Below the pieces are notes generated by a model that made no database searches, had not been told where the DNA came from, and worked only from the letters and a program-made list of their open reading frames with translations. Shown piece by piece: positions 24,102 through 31,775 of a stretch of DNA of 64,000 bases. The stretch is from Pseudomonadota bacterium (GTDB lineage: Bacteria > Pseudomonadota > Gammaproteobacteria > Burkholderiales > Rhodocyclaceae). Both the position numbers and the translations under genes were made by a program. The stretch lies in NCBI GenBank assembly GCA_018241665.1, contig JAFEDK010000002.1, positions 1 to 64,000 of the forward strand. Reading direction: 5' to 3'. Each line of letters opens with the position of its first letter. Position 1 is the first letter of the stretch.

Positions 24102-26420
24102 TCATTCGTAAAGCAGGAAGGCCGCCCGGCGGGCGAGATAAGTGGTCAGTTCGTCGTGCCAGGCGGCGGCAATGGCCGCGGGCGGCGTGCCGGCGCGGAT
24201 TGCCTCGAGGGTGGCACGGCTGCCCAGGTTGCCGAGGATCCGCTCCAGCGTGAAGTGGCGGGGATCGAGGCGGTGCAGGCTGGCGGCGAGGGCAATGCCG
24301 AGGGTCGGCATGTCAACGGCGTCGCGGTCATCGACGATGATCCGGACACCATTGCAGTTTTCCCCCGCGTAAGGGCCCGCCACAGGCTGGAAGCGCGTGG
24401 CGCCAAAACGCACGCCGGGCAGGTGCAGGGCGTTCAGTTTGTTCGCCAGCCGCGGGCCGTCGATCCATGGCGCTCCAAGCACTTCAAAGGGCGTCGGCGT
24501 GCCGCGGCCGACCGATACTTCGGCGCCCTCGACGATGCCGACGCCGGAATAGCGCTCGACTGCAGCGAGGCTGGTCAAGTTGGGCGACGGCGGCAGCCAG
24601 GGCAGGCCGGTATCGTCGTACCACATGTCACGGCGGTAGCCCTGCATCGGGATTACCTGCAACTGTACGTCCACCCTGGCTTCGGCCCGGAACAGGCGCG
24701 CGAATTCGCCGAGGGTCAGGCCGTGGCGCAGCGGCAGCGGCCAGTAGCCGGTGAAGCCGCGGCGCTCCGCGTCGAGCAGCGGGCCCTGCACCCGGTCGGC
24801 GCGCAGCGGGTTGGGGCGGTCCAGCACGATGACGCGCACGCCCTGTGCGGCAGCGGCCTCCATCAGGTAGGCGAGGGTGCTGGCGTAGGTGTAGAAGCGG
24901 GTGCCGGCGTCCTGCAGGTCCACTACCACGGCGTCGAGGCCGTCGAGCATTGCCGCTGTCGGGCGGCGGGTGGCGCCATACAGGCTGTGCACCGGCAGGC
25001 CGCTGAGGCTGTCGCTGTCGTCGCCGATGCGCCCTTCCCGGTCGGCGGCGAGTCCGTGCTCGGGGCTGAACAGCACGGCAAGCGTGACCCCGGAGGCCCG
25101 GGCCAGCACGTCGATGCTCCGCCGCCCGCTGGCATCCACGCCGCTGCGGTTGGTCAGCAAGCCGATGCGCAGGCCGCGCAGGGGGGCGAAGGCATCCGCT
25201 TCGAGTACGTCGATGCCGGTCTTGACCGGCTGCGGGACTGCCTTGCTGATGTAGGGCTCCACCCGCTCGCCCAGTTCGGGGTAGGCCGAGGCGATGCGCT
25301 CCGCCGGCAAGGCCGGCAGGGATGCGGCGACGGCCTCGATGACGCGTGCCCGTAGCGGTGCCGCATCTCCGCCGCCGTCTGGATGGACGCGATTGCTGAG
25401 GATCACCACATAGACGCCGGACAGGGGATCGATCCACAGCCCGGTGCCGGTATAGCCCAGGTGGCCGATGGCGCCGAAGGGCGGCAGCGCGGCGCGGTTG
25501 GCGGCCAGCGGAGCCTGTGGGCGCCAGCCCAGGCTGCGCGGCGAGGCGGCCGGGTAGGTCTGGGGTACGAAGAGGCCCCGGAGCGAGGCGGGCTTCAGCA
25601 GGGCGGGATCCTGGTCGAGTACGGCGCGGGCAAAGCGCCCCAGATCGTCGGCGGTGCCGAACAGGCCCGCATTGCCGGCGACGCCGCCGAGGCGGGCGGC
25701 GAGGGGGTCGTGTACGACGCCACGGCGCACCTCTCCGCCGCTCCAGGTGCTGGGTGCGATGCGTGGCCGTCGGGCTGCCGGCGGCAGGAAACCGGTGTCG
25801 TGCATGCCAAGGGGCTGGAACAGCCGGCGCCGGCAGTATTCGTCGAGGGGCAGGCCGGAGGCGCGGCGCACGAGCTCGCCGAGCACGATGAAATTGACGT
25901 CGCTGTACAGCGGGTCGCCACCCGCGCGTCCGCCTTGCTTGAGCGCGGCGATGCGGGCGAGCAGATCCTCAGGGCCCTGGGCCTGGCGGATGTCCATGCC
26001 GGCGGGAAGCCCGGAGGTGTGGGACAGCAACTGGCGGACGGTGATCGCCTCCTTGCCCTGGGCGGCGAACCGGGGCCAGTAGCGGGCGACCGGGGCGTCG
26101 AGGCTGAGCAGGCCGCGCTCGACGAGTTGCAGCACGGCGGGCGCGGTGGCGACGGCCTTGGTCAGGGAGGCCAGATCGAAGATCGTGTCGACGGTCATCG
26201 GCTCGGGCGCCGGTATGAGTGCACGCTGGCCGAAGGCATGGCGGTAGACCACCGTCTCGCCTTCACCGACCAGCACCACCGCGCCGGGAATGTGCTTGGC
26301 GGCGATCTCGGCTTCGACGATCGGGGTAATGAGCGCATCGAGCCGGCGTTCGTCGAGTTGGCCGGCGAAGGCGCTTAAGGACAGGGTCAGCACAAGCAGC
26401 AGCCAGAGTCGTCCAAGCAT
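24102..26420 (-). CDS. beta-lactamase-like serine hydrolase fused to NamZ-type N-acetylmuramidase (DUF1343)
   Basis: A two-domain exported protein of 772 residues. Signal peptide 1-19. Residues about 25-370 form a class C beta-lactamase-like domain with S85-L-T-K88, Y172-S-D and the H-x-G-Y-T-G box. The usual Asn after Tyr is Asp. Residues about 380-772 are a DUF1343 domain of the NamZ type: LTNRSGVDASG, F-S-P-E-H-G, V-D-L-Q-D-A-G-T-R-F-Y-T-Y and Y-A-G-E-N-C-N-G. NamZ enzymes remove N-acetylmuramic acid from the non-reducing end of peptidoglycan fragments. The fusion suggests peptidoglycan recycling or turnover in the periplasm. A REP-like palindrome ends 3 bases before the start codon and no Shine-Dalgarno is visible. 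Confidence 0.85.
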   Translation of the reverse strand: MLGRLWLLLVLTLSLSAFAGQLDERRLDALITPIVEAEIAAKHIPGAVVLVGEGETVVYRHAFGQRALIPAPEPMTVDTIFDLASLTKAVATAPAVLQLVERGLLSLDAPVARYWPRFAAQGKEAITVRQLLSHTSGLPAGMDIRQAQGPEDLLARIAALKQGGRAGGDPLYSDVNFIVLGELVRRASGLPLDEYCRRRLFQPLGMHDTGFLPPAARRPRIAPSTWSGGEVRRGVVHDPLAARLGGVAGNAGLFGTADDLGRFARAVLDQDPALLKPASLRGLFVPQTYPAASPRSLGWRPQAPLAANRAALPPFGAIGHLGYTGTGLWIDPLSGVYVVILSNRVHPDGGGDAAPLRARVIEAVAASLPALPAERIASAYPELGERVEPYISKAVPQPVKTGIDVLEADAFAPLRGLRIGLLTNRSGVDASGRRSIDVLARASGVTLAVLFSPEHGLAADREGRIGDDSDSLSGLPVHSLYGATRRPTAAMLDGLDAVVVDLQDAGTRFYTYASTLAYLMEAAAAQGVRVIVLDRPNPLRADRVQGPLLDAERRGFTGYWPLPLRHGLTLGEFARLFRAEARVDVQLQVIPMQGYRRDMWYDDTGLPWLPPSPNLTSLAAVERYSGVGIVEGAEVSVGRGTPTPFEVLGAPWIDGPRLANKLNALHLPGVRFGATRFQPVAGPYAGENCNGVRIIVDDRDAVDMPTLGIALAASLHRLDPRHFTLERILGNLGSRATLEAIRAGTPPAAIAAAWHDELTTYLARRAAFLLYE

Positions 26421-26423
26421 GGT

Positions 26424-26488
26424 GCGGGCGAATTCATTCGCCCGCAGTCGCTTATTCGAAGTCCGTGGGCGAATGAATTTGCCCCTAC
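26424..26488. repeat. REP-like inverted pair, locus 2
   Basis: Elements at 26424-26445 (a perfect small palindrome around CGAATTCATTCG) and 26465-26488 are inverted relatives of the pair at 16640-16707, with small differences. The pair lies between the DUF4015 gene and the NamZ fusion gene, directly against the start codon of the latter. Confidence 0.75.
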
Positions 26489-26536
26489 GGAGAGGGGCTT
26501 GCAGTCTCGGCCCGTGAGGTGGCGACGTGAGCTTCT

Positions 26537-27784
26537 TCATTTCTTGCCGAGCCCGTCGGCGGAGTAGGTGTTGCGGGGGTTCCACAGCATCCAGCCGTTG
26601 GTGCCGAGCTTTTCCGCCGCGTCGATTTGCTGGCGGATCTCCGGACCGTCGAAGGCTCGGTGGTCGAAGGCATAGTCGCGGAAGCCCTGGATCCAGGGGC
26701 GCAGCCTCAACGGGGCGATGCCGGTACGCTCGAGGCCGTGCTTGAGCGTGAGGTGGACGATCTCGTAAGGGTTGGCGACCGGGTTCGGATAGCCCGGAAT
26801 CCCGAACTTGAAGCCCGATGGGTAGAGCATCGGCGACAGGTAGTCGAGGCGGTTGATCAGCACCTCGAGTTTCTGCCCGATCTGGGTGTCGTTGGTGTTC
26901 CAGAACACGTAGCCGAAGATGTCGGCTGCCACGAAGACGTTGTACGGCAGGAGGCGTTGTCGTGCCGCGGCCAGGAAGCCGGAAATGGCGGCGATGCGGT
27001 TGGCCTCCGTATTGGCGACGGAAAAGACCAGGCCCGGCGTATCGGGAAAACGCACGTAGTCGAACTGGATCTCGTCGAAGCCCAGGCGGGCGGCCTCCAC
27101 GGCCAGGTCCAGGCTGTAGTTCCAGGCCTCCTGGCGCGAGGGATCGATCCAGGCCAGTTCTTCCCTGTCGTGGAAGAGCGCGCCGCCGGCAGTCCGGACG
27201 GCCCATTCAGGATGGGCGTTGGCGAAGGGGTCGTCCTTGAAGACGACGATGCGGGCGATCAGGTAGATGTGCTTTTCCCGAAGCTGGGCGAGCAGCTTGC
27301 CCATGTCCGCGATGGTTGTCGTGTGGCGCGCGCCGACGGCGTCGGCCATCGCGACGGTGGTCGGGTAGGGGATGCCGCCCCGGTCGCCCTTCACGTCGAT
27401 CACCAGGGCATTGAGCTCGGTGCGTTCGATCAGCTCGAGGGCGGCGTCGCGCAGGCCCTGGTGGCCGATGCCCCAGAAGGACAGGTACAGGGCTTTCGGG
27501 CGGATCGCGGCGAGCCGCATCGTTGGTGCGGACTCTCCGTCGGGGGGCATGACCGACGCACGGCGGTAGCCGATGGCGCGGGCGGCCACCGTGGCGCAGG
27601 TGCCGGGAAAGGCGTAGCGGCCGTCGGCACCCGTCGTCAGCACGTCCTTGCCGCGGGTGACCAGTGCCCCGGCCAGGGGCTTGCCGCTGCCGGCATCGAT
27701 GACCAGGCCGGTGCACGCCTGGACTTCGGTGGCGAGCAGCAGCAGGGCGAGGAAGATCAGCGCGTACTTACAGGTTCTTTTCAT
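26537..27784 (-). CDS. DUF4015-type putative glycoside hydrolase, exported
   Basis: A protein of 415 residues with a signal peptide (KYALIFLALLLLATEVQA) and then a short Cys-containing beta domain of carboxypeptidase-regulatory type (G-K-P-L-A-G-A-L-V). From about 100 onward it has the (beta/alpha)8 pattern of DUF4015 proteins, with the conserved D-E-I-Q-F-D-Y-V-R-F-P-D strand and Y-L-S-P-M-L-Y-P-S. This family is related to the glycoside hydrolase half of PgaB. The start at 27784 overlaps the stop of the polysaccharide deacetylase gene by 4 bases (ATGA), showing translational coupling. Together the two genes reproduce PgaB's two activities as separate proteins. Substrate unknown. Confidence 0.8.
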   Translation of the reverse strand: MKRTCKYALIFLALLLLATEVQACTGLVIDAGSGKPLAGALVTRGKDVLTTGADGRYAFPGTCATVAARAIGYRRASVMPPDGESAPTMRLAAIRPKALYLSFWGIGHQGLRDAALELIERTELNALVIDVKGDRGGIPYPTTVAMADAVGARHTTTIADMGKLLAQLREKHIYLIARIVVFKDDPFANAHPEWAVRTAGGALFHDREELAWIDPSRQEAWNYSLDLAVEAARLGFDEIQFDYVRFPDTPGLVFSVANTEANRIAAISGFLAAARQRLLPYNVFVAADIFGYVFWNTNDTQIGQKLEVLINRLDYLSPMLYPSGFKFGIPGYPNPVANPYEIVHLTLKHGLERTGIAPLRLRPWIQGFRDYAFDHRAFDGPEIRQQIDAAEKLGTNGWMLWNPRNTYSADGLGKK

Positions 27785-28620
27785 GGTCGTGCTCCGCTTG
27801 CGGAACCTTCCCCGGCCTGCAGGTTGTGGAGCAGCCCACTGACGCCGCTCCGGTCGGCGATCAGGTAACGCGGCAAGGCCAGCGGTGAATCGCGGGCGGT
27901 GGCGCGGCGCTCGCCGAGGGTGAAGGCCGCCTGGTAGCCGGCGTCCCTGGCGGCATCTTCCAGTCCGGCATCCACGATACCGAAGGGCCAGGAAAGATAG
28001 ACCGCATCGACGCCGAGCCGGCTCTGCAGAATCCGGCGGGGGGTGTCGAGCTGCTTGCGGACAAACTGCCGGTAGGCTGCAGGGTCCAGCCGCCGCCGCT
28101 CGATCCGGAAGTCCGGGTGCCACCAGGTGTGCGACTGGATGCTCACGCTGCCGGTGGCGAGCAGCTCCTGCAGCTGCTCCCAGGTCATTGCATAACTGGC
28201 GTTGGAGATGGCCGACGGGTAGATGAACAGCGTGACGGGAAGGTGTTCCCGACGGATGATCGGTAGCAGGTCGGTGTAAACCGTGCGATGTCCGTCGTCG
28301 ACGGTGATGGCCAGCGCCTTGGACGGCAGCGACACACGGCCGGCCAGGCCATCGACGACGGTGGCGAGGGGGACGACGGTGTAGCCGGCGCGCCGGAGTC
28401 CCGCCAACTGGGCGACGAAGACTTCGGTGCGGGTCGTCATGCTGTCGGCCACCTGCGGGCCGAAGCGGTGATAGACGAGGATGGTGGCGGAAGACGGTGC
28501 TGCACGCGCCGGCCAGCCGGTGAAGACGGCGAGAACGATGCATCCTGCCCGCAGCATCTGCAAGCAAAGACTCAAAAGCGACAACTTCCTTTGGCTCTCC
28601 ATTTCGACGGGCTCTGCCAT
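27781..28620 (-). CDS. polysaccharide deacetylase (NodB-like, PgaB N-domain type)
   Basis: A protein of 279 residues with an N-terminal hydrophobic signal (about 13-40). The NodB homology domain has V-D-D-G (metal/catalytic D108-D109) and S-H-T-W-W-H (metal ligands H164, H168), and W-P-F-G for motif 4. Such enzymes remove acetyl groups from N-acetylhexosamine polymers using a divalent metal. LVYHRFGP near the mature N-terminus is typical of PgaB/IcaB-like members. Alternative starts at 28602 and 28557 exist; none has a good ribosome binding site. It overlaps the DUF4015 gene and begins a three-gene envelope operon. A REP palindrome lies 38 bases upstream. Confidence 0.82.
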   Translation of the reverse strand: MAEPVEMESQRKLSLLSLCLQMLRAGCIVLAVFTGWPARAAPSSATILVYHRFGPQVADSMTTRTEVFVAQLAGLRRAGYTVVPLATVVDGLAGRVSLPSKALAITVDDGHRTVYTDLLPIIRREHLPVTLFIYPSAISNASYAMTWEQLQELLATGSVSIQSHTWWHPDFRIERRRLDPAAYRQFVRKQLDTPRRILQSRLGVDAVYLSWPFGIVDAGLEDAARDAGYQAAFTLGERRATARDSPLALPRYLIADRSGVSGLLHNLQAGEGSASGARP

Positions 28621-28657
28621 CGTCAAGTGTTGCCGTTGTTCCGCTATGGCGTGGAGC

Positions 28658-28679
28658 GGGGGCGAATCCATTCGCCCCC
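28658..28679. repeat. REP-like palindrome, locus 3 (single)
   Basis: GGGGGCGAAT..ATTCGCCCCC, a 22-base palindrome centred on a two-base change from the core of the other loci. It lies between the small membrane protein gene and the deacetylase gene. Only one copy is present here, without inverted mate or minisatellite. Confidence 0.7.
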
Positions 28680-28758
28680 ATGTGGGACAGGGATTTCTTC
28701 TTTCAGGATAGTCCGATGAAGGCCGGGCTGGGGCGGCCTGTCAAATCCGGCATGGGGC

Positions 28759-29181
28759 TTACACGATCAGCACGCCCGCCGCCTTCAGGGCGATGAAGAG
28801 CACGGCGCCGATCAGCAGGTTCTTGAAGCTCACGTAGCAGATCATGTCCATCACGGTCGCGCGGCGGTACAGGCGGCCCCACCAGGGGCCTTCCTTCACG
28901 TAGGGCTTGGCGTCGAGGCGGACCAGCACCTCGAAGACGCTCCAGCCGAACCACCAGCCGATGATGGCGCCGGCTTCCAGGCGGCCGAGCGCGGCCATCA
29001 CCCAGGCCAGCGTGGCCGCGATGGCCAGCGCGAAGCCGGCCCCCTGGATCGCCTTGCGGGCTGGCTGGCCCTTGCCGGCCCACGGCCACAGGTGGTCGCG
29101 GATTTCGGCGACGAGCCAGGGCAAGCCGTGGGCTTCGCCGTAGGCGGGCTGGCGCAGTTCGTTGCGGTCGGCGATGGTCAT
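28759..29181 (-). CDS. small membrane protein of the nos cluster
   Basis: A protein of 140 residues with about three hydrophobic segments: ALAIAATLAWVMAALG, AGAIIGWWFGWSVFEVLV and the C-terminal LLIGAVLFIALKAAGVLIV. Its ATG overlaps the nosR stop by 4 bases, so it is translationally coupled to nosR. I do not know a named family for it. The coupling suggests an accessory role in electron supply to, or assembly of, nitrous oxide reductase. Confidence 0.7.
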   Translation of the reverse strand: MTIADRNELRQPAYGEAHGLPWLVAEIRDHLWPWAGKGQPARKAIQGAGFALAIAATLAWVMAALGRLEAGAIIGWWFGWSVFEVLVRLDAKPYVKEGPWWGRLYRRATVMDMICYVSFKNLLIGAVLFIALKAAGVLIV

Positions 29182-31358
29182 GCCGTGGCTCCTTTCTTCT
29201 GCGGTTCGGCCGGCACTTGATGGATGGGGATGAAGTAGCCCTTGCCGTTGATCGGTGTGAGCGGCTGGCCGGCCTTGGTGCGGCGCTTGCGTTCCTGGGC
29301 CAGCGGCGGGCAGGCGTGGTCGTCGTAGTAGAGCACCATGCAGTCCAGGCACAGCATGCATTCACGTTGGTCGATATTGCCCTTGGCGTCGATGGCCTGG
29401 GAGCCGCAGCCCTTGGCGCAGGCCTTGCACGAGGTGCATTCGTCCTTGCGCTTGAGGCCGAACCAGCGGAAGGTGGTCGGCATCGCCAGCGAGGCGCCGA
29501 GGGGGCACAGGTACTTGCAGAACGGCCGCTCGGTGAAGATCGACAGGCCCAGCAGACCGGCCGCGAACAGGCTGTAGGGCCAGCTGCGGTTGGTGATGCC
29601 GACCAGAAAGGTGGTCTTGAAGGGTTCCACCTCGGCCAGCTTCTCGGCCAGGCCCATGCTGAAGAAGGACACCGCCAGCAGGCCGAAGAAGACCACGTAC
29701 TTCACCCACTTGAGCTTGTCGTGCAGCGGCTTGGGCAACTGGAACTGGAAGCGCTTGAGACCGACCAGCCGGCCGAGGCGGAACAGCAGTTCTGACAGGG
29801 AGCCGAAGGGGCACAGCCAGCCACAGAAGAAGCCGCGTCCCCAGATGAAGACGGTGACGATGATGAAGACCCAGAACACGAAGATCAGCGGGTCGGACAG
29901 GAACAGCTCCCACTTCCACTGGAACAGCAGGCTGTGGAACCAGGTAAGCACCTGGGTGATGGACGGCTGGGCCATGGCCGAGAAGCCGACGAAGCCGATG
30001 GAGATCACCCAGCCGGTGTACTTGAAGGCATTGACCGGCCAGCGGCGCTGGCGGTTGGCACGTCGGACCAGCTTGTCGCGGCTGGCGTAGGCGGCGGAGA
30101 TGGCGAGCAGGAAGACGACGAAGCCGGCGATCTCGACGGCACGTTCCTTCCACACCTTGAGCCAGGTCGGATCGGGCTTGATCACGACCGGGCGGCCGCC
30201 TTCCAGGTATTTGTCGGCCAGCCAGTATTCCTTGTCGAAGTTGGCGAAGGTCTTGGCGGCGGTTTCCTTGTCGATCTTGTTGCCGAGGAAGACCAGCCGC
30301 CACGGATAGGCGGCGGAGAAGCCCTTGCCGCGGATGATGAAGATCGCCGATTCGCTGAAGGCCGGCGCACCGGCGGCGGCGACGCTCCACAGGTTGACGT
30401 AGTCCAGATCGCGGAAGGTGAAGGCGTCCTTGTCCTGGCGCACCTGTACGCGGTCGTAGATTCCGCCGCGTACGAAGCCGGAGCCCTTGAAGGAGTCCAT
30501 GCCGGCGGGCTTGATGATGAAGATGGCGTGTTCGCCGTCCTTCAGGCGGCTCATCAGGCTGGCGTAGCCGTCCTTGCCGAGGATGGCCTGGCCGATGGCG
30601 GGCTGGTTGAGGTAGCCGAACCACAGGTCCATGTAGGGGCCATCGCCCTTCAGGCCGACTTCCTCGGGCTTTACGGTGAGGCGCTGCACGCTGCCGTCGG
30701 CGACCAGTTCGCTCCACGACGGCGTGCCCGTGGCGGGCGGGAACTTGGCCTGCGGGCGGATCACCGGCTTGAGGATGCCGACCTGTTTGGCAACCGTGGT
30801 GCCGGAGGTCATCATCACCTGGTTCTGCGCGATGACGGTGACGGTGGCGCCGGTGATCGCGTCGAGGCCGATGATGTTCTCGTCGGGGCGCGATCTGCCG
30901 ATCTCGATGTTGTCGCCGACGAACTTGCCCAGATACTGATTGTTGAACTTGATCAGCAGGGATTCGGGAATGCCGAGCAGCAGGATCGGCTCTGAGTGCT
31001 TGAGGATCTTCACGCCGACGAACTTGCCGGCGGTGTCCATGCCGATCAGCGTTACCACCGGCTTGCCGGAGTAGGCCGGTGTGTCGGTGATGTCGGTGGA
31101 CAGCATCACATAGCCAAGGAGCTTTTTCTGGCCGCCTTCGTCCTTGTAGGCTTCGACGAAGGGGGGCTGGCCCTTGCGTTCCGAGAAGCTGGTGGCGCCG
31201 GGCATGACCTCGGCGCAGGGGGCGTAGTCGCACATTTTCGGCGACGTGCCGAGTTCGGGGGGGAGCTTGACCTCGTAGGTGTCGGCATGGACCGCGCTGG
31301 CAATGACGAGTCCGGCCAGGGCGGGGAGAAAGCGGCGCAGGGCGCGCAGGGCAAACAT
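29178..31358 (-). CDS. nosR: NosR, membrane flavoprotein/iron-sulphur protein for N2O respiration
   Basis: A protein of 726 residues, the usual NosR length. A signal peptide ending V-H-A is followed by a periplasmic FMN-binding domain with D-A-I-T-G-A-T (FMN attached through Thr). Next come several membrane helices with two C-x-x-x-C-P motifs (FCGWLCPFG and FCKYLCPLG) and a cytoplasmic ferredoxin domain with C-x-x-C-x-x-C-x-x-x-C (CTSCKACAKGC and CMLCLDCM). NosR passes electrons to NosZ or maintains its CuZ site and is needed for nos expression. It lies downstream of nosZ, separated by a terminator and a repeat region, so it is transcribed from its own promoter. Confidence 0.95.
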   Translation of the reverse strand: MFALRALRRFLPALAGLVIASAVHADTYEVKLPPELGTSPKMCDYAPCAEVMPGATSFSERKGQPPFVEAYKDEGGQKKLLGYVMLSTDITDTPAYSGKPVVTLIGMDTAGKFVGVKILKHSEPILLLGIPESLLIKFNNQYLGKFVGDNIEIGRSRPDENIIGLDAITGATVTVIAQNQVMMTSGTTVAKQVGILKPVIRPQAKFPPATGTPSWSELVADGSVQRLTVKPEEVGLKGDGPYMDLWFGYLNQPAIGQAILGKDGYASLMSRLKDGEHAIFIIKPAGMDSFKGSGFVRGGIYDRVQVRQDKDAFTFRDLDYVNLWSVAAAGAPAFSESAIFIIRGKGFSAAYPWRLVFLGNKIDKETAAKTFANFDKEYWLADKYLEGGRPVVIKPDPTWLKVWKERAVEIAGFVVFLLAISAAYASRDKLVRRANRQRRWPVNAFKYTGWVISIGFVGFSAMAQPSITQVLTWFHSLLFQWKWELFLSDPLIFVFWVFIIVTVFIWGRGFFCGWLCPFGSLSELLFRLGRLVGLKRFQFQLPKPLHDKLKWVKYVVFFGLLAVSFFSMGLAEKLAEVEPFKTTFLVGITNRSWPYSLFAAGLLGLSIFTERPFCKYLCPLGASLAMPTTFRWFGLKRKDECTSCKACAKGCGSQAIDAKGNIDQRECMLCLDCMVLYYDDHACPPLAQERKRRTKAGQPLTPINGKGYFIPIHQVPAEPQKKGATA

Positions 31359-31515
31359 CGGTGACTCCGCTCGATCAGGATGTCCGCCGATTGTGAGGAT
31401 GTGTGGCGGCGAGCGCCTTAAGCTGAGTCAATTTGCCCTGGACGGCGGGCCGCGCAGGGGTCTTGGCGGGTGGGGCGGATTGCAGCTGAGGTGATGGCCG
31501 GTGAAGTGATGGCCT

Positions 31516-31582
31516 GTGGGGGCGAATTCATTCGACCGCGGAGATGGAGCGACGCACTGCGGGCGAATGAATTCGCCCCCAC
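31516..31582. repeat. REP-like inverted pair, locus 4
   Basis: Elements at 31516-31534 and 31561-31582 are inverted copies of the REP core, with a spacer of about 26 bases. The right element is identical over 22 bases to the right element of locus 1. The left element is cut short after CATTCG. It lies between the nosZ terminator and nosR. Confidence 0.8.
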
Positions 31583-31687
31583 AAGGAGCAGCCCCCACAA
31601 GGAGCAGCCCCCACAAGGAGCAGCCCCCACAAGGAGCAGCCCCCACAAGGAGCAGCCCCCACAAGGAGCAGCCCCCACAAGGAGCAG
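31583..31687. repeat. minisatellite of 16-bp units attached to REP locus 4
   Basis: Six perfect copies of aaggagcagcccccac (31583-31678) plus a partial seventh to 31687 follow directly from the cccccac end of the right REP arm. The unit differs from the 14-bp unit at locus 1 but shares the last seven bases, so both arrays appear to have grown from the REP end. It lies in the nosZ-nosR gap, downstream of the nosZ terminator. Confidence 0.9.
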
Positions 31688-31707
31688 CCTGGATTGCACT
31701 TCGAGGC

Positions 31708-31736
31708 AAAAAAAGGGGAGACGCGGACGTCTCCCC
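31708..31736 (-). terminator. intrinsic terminator of nosZ
   Basis: On the minus strand GGGGAGACG and CGTCTCCCC make a perfect 9-bp stem with a 4-base loop, followed by seven T residues (complement of 31708-31714). It lies 39 bases after the nosZ stop. It would end most nosZ transcripts before the repeats and nosR. Confidence 0.92.
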
Positions 31737-31775
31737 AAGTTGCTTCTTCGATAAGGAACGGTTTGCTGGAGGGCC

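Noticed and set aside
31419-31428. The 10-mer taagctgagt shared by the nosR (31419) and nosZ (33743) upstream regions
   Set aside because: The distances to the two start codons differ (61 and 24 bases) and ten bases can match by chance. It is not long enough to call a regulatory site.
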